Under the pieces are notes generated by a model, which saw nothing but the letters and a program-made list of their open reading frames with translations, was not told the DNA's origin and ran no database searches. The translations under genes were made by a program, and so were the position numbers. This document shows, piece after piece, positions 41,813 to 45,651 of a stretch of 45,651 nt of DNA. This stretch comes from an uncultured Muribaculaceae bacterium (GTDB lineage Bacteria > Bacteroidota > Bacteroidia > Bacteroidales > Muribaculaceae), in assembly GCA_910577355.1 (NCBI GenBank), contig CAJTMY010000021.1, forward strand, positions 1 through 45,651. Reading direction: 5' to 3'. Position 1 is the first letter of the stretch, and each line of letters starts with the position of its first letter.

Positions 41813-43606
41813 TTATTTGTTGAGAGGCAGCGGTTGTGTATTATTGTCGAGCCATTCGAGGTCGCGGCCTTCAAGCCCGGGTGCGAGAGCCTCGCGTACA
41901 CGCGCATGGTACTCGTTGATCCATTCTATCTCCTGGTTGGTCATCAGCGATGTGTCGAACAACGACAGGTCAAACGGGCACAGCGTCAGCGTCTCGAACT
42001 TGTAGAACCGTCCGAATTCGGTCTCCATCGCATCCACCGTCAGCACCAGATTCTCGCAGCGTATGCCGTGGATACCCTCGCGGTACAGTCCCGGCTCGTT
42101 GGAGGTTATCATGCCCGGGGTGAGAGGAGCCGGCACATAGTTGAGGCGTATGCTCTGCGGCCCCTCGTGCACGTTCAGGAAGTGGCCCACGCCGTGCCCG
42201 GTGCCGTGCAGATAGCTCAGGCCTTCTTTCCACAGATACTGGCGGGCGATGGCGTCGAGCTGTGTGCCGCATGTGCCCTGCGGGAATATCATCGAGCCGA
42301 GAGCGATATGCCCCTTCATCACCAGTGTGAAGTCGCGTTTCTCCTCGGCGGTCGGCTCACCCATGGCTATTGTGCGGGTGATGTCGGTTGTGCCGTCGAG
42401 ATACTGCGCGCCCGAGTCTATCAGCAACAGCCCCCGGACTTCAACCTTGGCGTTCGAATCCCTGTCGGCCTCATAGTGCACGATGGCGCCGTGGCTTTCA
42501 TAACCGGCGATAGTGCCGAAACTCTCGTCGAAGAACAGCGGCGACTGGCTGCGGTACTTGCGCAGCACATCGGCCACGTCCATCTCGGTGAAGTCCTCGC
42601 CGGCTTTCACACGGGCCTGGATCTCGCACAACGACCGCACCATGGCCACACCGTCGCGCTGCATGGCGGCACGCACGCCGGCGAGCTGCACATCGTTCTT
42701 GCACGCCTTGGCTATCGCCACCGGCGACGTGCCGCGCACGGCCCGCTTGCCCAGAAGGGCGGTGATGCCCGCGCAGGTACGGCTCACGTCCACAAGCACC
42801 TTGGCGCTTTCGGGCAATCCGCGCAGATAGTCGGCCACGGTCGAGTAGGGCGCTGTCGCCACTCCCTCGCCATCAAGATACGCCTTTACGTCGGCATCGA
42901 TCTTGTCGGGATCCACAAACAGTGTCGAGCCGGCGGGCGATACATACAGGAATGCCGTCACCACCGGATTGTAATTCACATCGTTGCTGCGTATGTTCAG
43001 CAGCCATGCTATCTCGTCGAGAGCCGATATGAAAGTCTCGCGGGCCGACTGCCCCTTCACATTCTCGAGCACTGCCGCGATTTTGTCCTTGGCGCTCTTG
43101 CCGGCATATTTTATGTCGTGCACGAATACCTTGCCCTTGGGTAGCTCCGGACGTTCGGGCCATATCGCATCGAGCACGTCGAATTCAGCGTCCAGCACTA
43201 TGCCGTGGGCGTTCAGCTTCATCTCGAGGTCTTCCTTGGCTCCAGTCGAGAATACCATTCCGTCGATGCCGGCCTTTTCGCCGGCCCGAAGATTGTCGCA
43301 CAGCCAGCCGGCTATCGACGGCGTTTCGGGCAGGCCGTCCTTCATAAGTTTTATGCCCGTGCCTGCGAGCTGGCTCGTAGCCTGTAGGAAATAGCGCGAG
43401 TCGGTCCACAGCAACGCTTCGTCGAGAGTCACCACAAGATCGCCCGCCGAGCCCGTGAAACCGCTCAGCATGCGGCGTGCCTGCCAGTGCGACGACAGAT
43501 ATTCACTCATGTGCGGGTCACCCTGCGGTATTATCACGGCCGATACACCCGCCTGTTTCATTTGCACGCGCAGTTCTGCGAAGCGTGCTTTTGCATTGTC
43601 ATTCAT
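41813..43606 (-). CDS. Xaa-Pro aminopeptidase (aminopeptidase P family, M24B)
   Basis: A 597-residue three-domain enzyme removing N-terminal residues that precede proline. Two creatinase-like N-terminal domains (LLWTDSRYFLQATSQL) are followed by the pita-bread domain. Its metal ligands are in LLIDSGAQYLDGTTDITRT (two Asp), HGTGHGVGHFLNVHEGP (His), TSNEPGLYREGIHGIRCENL (Glu) and a final Glu region. The length matches the long eukaryote-like class found in Bacteroidota. The start overlaps the yraN stop as ATGA. Confidence 0.95.
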   Translation of the reverse strand: MNDNAKARFAELRVQMKQAGVSAVIIPQGDPHMSEYLSSHWQARRMLSGFTGSAGDLVVTLDEALLWTDSRYFLQATSQLAGTGIKLMKDGLPETPSIAGWLCDNLRAGEKAGIDGMVFSTGAKEDLEMKLNAHGIVLDAEFDVLDAIWPERPELPKGKVFVHDIKYAGKSAKDKIAAVLENVKGQSARETFISALDEIAWLLNIRSNDVNYNPVVTAFLYVSPAGSTLFVDPDKIDADVKAYLDGEGVATAPYSTVADYLRGLPESAKVLVDVSRTCAGITALLGKRAVRGTSPVAIAKACKNDVQLAGVRAAMQRDGVAMVRSLCEIQARVKAGEDFTEMDVADVLRKYRSQSPLFFDESFGTIAGYESHGAIVHYEADRDSNAKVEVRGLLLIDSGAQYLDGTTDITRTIAMGEPTAEEKRDFTLVMKGHIALGSMIFPQGTCGTQLDAIARQYLWKEGLSYLHGTGHGVGHFLNVHEGPQSIRLNYVPAPLTPGMITSNEPGLYREGIHGIRCENLVLTVDAMETEFGRFYKFETLTLCPFDLSLFDTSLMTNQEIEWINEYHARVREALAPGLEGRDLEWLDNNTQPLPLNK

Positions 43607-43974
43607 TTGCTGTATTGTTTCAGCGGAGGCAGAAAAGCATCCGCTATATGTTCCACTTTATATTCATCGCCCGAAAACGAGATCCCGAAGACATCAAACT
43701 GTGCCTCATACCTCTCCCCGTACGCCTGTATGAATATGTCGGCTGCACGGGCCATGTGAGCCATTTTCTTTTCGTCCACCGCATCAAGCGGGTCGCTGCC
43801 GTCGCTCCGGGTCTTGACCTCGGCAAACACCATCCGCTCGCCTTTCAGAGCCACGATGTCTATCTCATAATGATGCATGCGCCGGTTGCGCGCCACTATC
43901 GCATAGCCGTCGCGCACCAGCATCTCGCAGGCGATGTCCTCGCCACGCCGTCCCAGCTCATTATGTCTTGCCAT
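43603..43974 (-). CDS. YraN-family (UPF0102) nuclease-fold protein
   Basis: A 123-residue protein with the UPF0102 pattern: NELGRRGEDIACEMLVRDGY at the N-terminus, then the restriction-endonuclease-like active-site spacing EIDIVALKGERMVFAEVKTR (Asp39, Glu52, Lys54). YraN is found next to unrelated genes in most bacteria and is suspected to act in DNA repair or processing; no reaction is proven. First gene of the operon with aminopeptidase P and gamma carbonic anhydrase. Confidence 0.92.
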   Translation of the reverse strand: MARHNELGRRGEDIACEMLVRDGYAIVARNRRMHHYEIDIVALKGERMVFAEVKTRSDGSDPLDAVDEKKMAHMARAADIFIQAYGERYEAQFDVFGISFSGDEYKVEHIADAFLPPLKQYSK

Positions 43975-43994
43975 ACATTATTAATAACGATATG

Positions 43995-44002
43995 CAAAAA
44001 TA
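43995..44002 (-). promoter_or_regulatory. -7 element for the yraN operon
   Basis: TATTTTTG on the minus strand, about 20 bases before the yraN ATG. Confidence 0.55.
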
Positions 44003-44046
44003 CAAATAATTCACCACATCCCCGCACATATTATCCAAAAATACGT

Positions 44047-44054
44047 TATCTTTG
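44047..44054 (+). promoter_or_regulatory. -7 element for the cation diffusion facilitator gene (near-leaderless)
   Basis: TATCTTTG ends 6 bases before the ATG at 44061. This also argues against an upstream TTG start at 44052, which would lie inside the -7 element. Confidence 0.65.
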
Positions 44055-44060
44055 TATCCT

Positions 44061-44987
44061 ATGGCAGACAATACCTATCAGCAGACCGAAAAATTATCCG
44101 ACCAACTCGTCATCCGGCGCGCACGCCGCGTCACATGGGTGGGCTTCTGGTGGAATGCTCTTCTCGGCACCATAAAGGTCGTCGCAGGAGTCCTGGGGCG
44201 TTCCGGAGCCTTGGTCGCCGACGGCATCCATTCGTTTTCCGACTTCATCACCGACCTTATAGTCATCGTATTCATAGGCGTGGCCCGCAAGAAGCCCGAT
44301 GCAAACTATCAGTACGGACACGGCAAGTACGAGACATTCGCCACCATGCTCATTGCCGTGGCGCTCGGCATTGTCGGCATCTTTATATTCGTTGAAGGCA
44401 TTACACAGGTTATACACGCCATCGGAGGCACACTTCCGCCACGCCCCGGCTTCATTGCATTAGTTATATGCGGCCTGTCCATAATCGTCAAGGAAATTCT
44501 CTACCGGTACACGCGCAGGGTGGGCGAGCAGATACATTCCGCCGCCGTTGTCGCAAACGCATGGCACCACCGCAGCGACGCATTCTCGTCGATAGCCACC
44601 CTTATCGGCGTGGCAGGCGCATACATACTCGGCCACCGATGGCTCATTCTCGATCCTATAGCACAGGCGGTCGTGGCAATATTTATTATTATTGTCGCTA
44701 TAAAGATGGCCGCCCCCGCCATCCGCGAACTTCTCGAAGTCTCCTTGCCCTCCGACACCGCTGGGCAGATACGTCGCGCCATTGAATCCACCCCCGGAGT
44801 ATGCGCCTACCACCACCTGCGTACGCGCCGCAACGGGAATAAGATCATAATAGAAGTACATATTAAGGTAGACCCCGATATCTCCGTCCGTCAAGGCCAT
44901 CAGATCGCCACCGCCGTCGAAAACAACATCCGCGCCATCTTCGGCGCCGATACCATAATCACAACCCACACCGAGCCCTCCGCTTAG
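44061..44987 (+). CDS. Cation diffusion facilitator family transporter
   Basis: A 308-residue inner-membrane exporter of divalent metals such as zinc, iron or manganese in exchange for protons. Six membrane helices are expected. The first metal site lies in VADGIHSFSDFITD (Asp54, His57, Asp61 region), and a second in VVANAWHHRSDAFSS. YGHGKYE sits in the first intracellular loop, and the C-terminal cytoplasmic domain (residues 215-308) is ferredoxin-like. Ion specificity is not readable. It is divergent from yraN and monocistronic. Confidence 0.94.
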   Translation: MADNTYQQTEKLSDQLVIRRARRVTWVGFWWNALLGTIKVVAGVLGRSGALVADGIHSFSDFITDLIVIVFIGVARKKPDANYQYGHGKYETFATMLIAVALGIVGIFIFVEGITQVIHAIGGTLPPRPGFIALVICGLSIIVKEILYRYTRRVGEQIHSAAVVANAWHHRSDAFSSIATLIGVAGAYILGHRWLILDPIAQAVVAIFIIIVAIKMAAPAIRELLEVSLPSDTAGQIRRAIESTPGVCAYHHLRTRRNGNKIIIEVHIKVDPDISVRQGHQIATAVENNIRAIFGADTIITTHTEPSA

Positions 44988-45106
44988 AGCCACAGCGCCA
45001 CCCCCGTGTATGGCCGCGGTCGCATCCCACCCGTAGTGTCGCGCCGGCCGCGACCGCCCGCGTTGCCGTGCGTACTTTAGGACACTGATTTACGGATAAC
45101 CCCGTC

Positions 45107-45431
45107 CGCATGGCAAGGCGTCCGCAGCCCGCCGATTTTTGTGTAACCGGGCCCGCCGAGCCCCAGAGGCGAGGCGTGCCCGGACATCCTCTCCCGCGTT
45201 GCTTGGCGTCCTGTGTGCGCCGATTTCATCGTAACTCCGTCCGCATGGCAAGGCGTGCGTAGCCCGCCGATTCGAGCGTCCGGGGGCGTCCGTCGAGGAC
45301 GCCGATTACATAGTAACCCCGTACGCCGGAGCTTGCGGAGGCGTGCGGGGCTGGCGAATCAAAGAGCCAAGGCGTCCGTAAGGACGCCGATTTACAGACC
45401 AACGTCGCCAAATCAAAAAAATCCGTGTGAG
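45107..45431 (+). repeat. Cluster of palindromic repeat units
   Basis: The gap 44988-45515 holds no gene. It carries five copies of the CGCCGATT-ending palindromic unit, with the core at 45130, 45218, 45265, 45300 and 45385, all on the plus strand. There is also the larger stem CCGTACGCC/GGCGTGCGG, and a final AATCCGTGTGAG-like end near 45420. The stretch 45285-45431 aligns over its whole length with the internal part and right end of the element at 18.6 kb. Confidence 0.75.
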
Positions 45432-45500
45432 ATAGAAGCAAGAAATTCGCGTAATTCGTATCCGATCCCAAAAACACAACGAGGCAGCCGCAAAGCATCG

Positions 45501-45508
45501 TACCTTTG
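45501..45508 (+). promoter_or_regulatory. -7 element for the right-edge gene (near-leaderless)
   Basis: TACCTTTG ends 7 bases before the ATG at 45516. Confidence 0.6.
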
Positions 45509-45515
45509 CATCGTC

Positions 45516-45651
45516 ATGAAACACTACGCCCCCATCAACGCACGCCTCTACACCCGCTCCTTCACCGGGTGGTACGGGCGCGTCTACGGCGCCGAGCGCG
45601 CCCGCGCGCTGCCGCGCAACCTCATCCTCGCCCTCGAGATGATGCGCCTTC
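45516..45651 (+). CDS. Unrecognised protein, N-terminus only (runs off the right edge)
   Basis: An open frame from ATG at 45516 to the window end encodes 45 residues beginning MKHYAPINARLYTRSF, basic and aromatic at the start and followed by a likely helix (RNLILALEMMRL). It has no signal peptide. Support is the perfect -7 element just upstream, the C/G-rich third codon positions typical of this genome and the absence of stops. The product is not recognised. Confidence 0.55.
   Translation, partial: MKHYAPINARLYTRSFTGWYGRVYGAERARALPRNLILALEMMRL

Noticed and set aside
41834..43144. 436-codon open frame opposite aminopeptidase P
   Set aside because: Antisense to a complete M24 enzyme with all metal ligands; no independent support.
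1..45651. CRISPR array, prophage, integrase, toxin-antitoxin or restriction system
   Set aside because: Searched by eye for regular repeat-spacer patterns and for hallmark proteins; none present.

Overview
The window is ordinary chromosome of a GC-rich member of the Bacteroidales, most likely a gut Muribaculaceae-type organism. The family level is inference. The phylum call rests on several things seen together: a SusC/SusD/SusE/SusF-type outer-membrane glycan-uptake operon, several lipoproteins with short Bacteroidota signal peptides, almost no Shine-Dalgarno sequences, and repeated use of the Bacteroidota sigma-ABfr -7 element (TAnnTTTG) upstream of genes.

Layout. 0.3-1.7 kb: decayed iron-alcohol dehydrogenase and AraC-regulator genes joined by a deletion. 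1.8-3.3 kb: metK behind a SAM-type riboswitch and terminator. 3.3-6.7 kb (minus): comM/yifB, then acpP-fabF. 6.8-9.6 kb (minus): operon pheS-nth-TRIC channel-gtrA. 9.65-13.5 kb (minus): operon of a small membrane protein, a DUF4919 protein, a TPM/zinc-ribbon membrane protein and dgt. 13.7-18.5 kb: an MsbA-like ABC exporter divergent from lptD, so two candidate lipopolysaccharide export genes lie back to back. 18.8-21.1 kb (minus): large secreted repeat protein with a 510-bp perfect internal duplication and a G9 tract inside its predicted promoter. 21.5-24.5 kb: rubrerythrin and a GH20 hexosaminidase. 24.6-27.5 kb (minus): rplM-rpsI and rpsB-tsf. 27.67 kb: tRNA-Leu(TAG). 27.9-29.5 kb (minus): broken lipoprotein gene and a SIS-domain protein. 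30.0-37.3 kb: susCDEF-type operon, with susC frameshifted in a G8 tract. 37.4-45 kb: PurF-like protein without the catalytic Cys, tilS divergent from a lipid kinase, operon yraN-aminopeptidase P-gamma carbonic anhydrase, and a cation diffusion facilitator. The right edge holds a cluster of palindromic repeats and the start of an unrecognised gene.

No CRISPR array, prophage, transposase or defence system was seen. The most interesting signals are regulatory or structural: two guanine homopolymers at surface-protein genes (possible phase variation), a dispersed palindromic repeat family (core CGCCGATT), one copy of which sits in a MITE-like element, compact and nearly leaderless promoters, and the duplicated beta-helix protein. 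The frameshifts in homopolymers could also be sequencing errors, which cannot be settled from the sequence alone.
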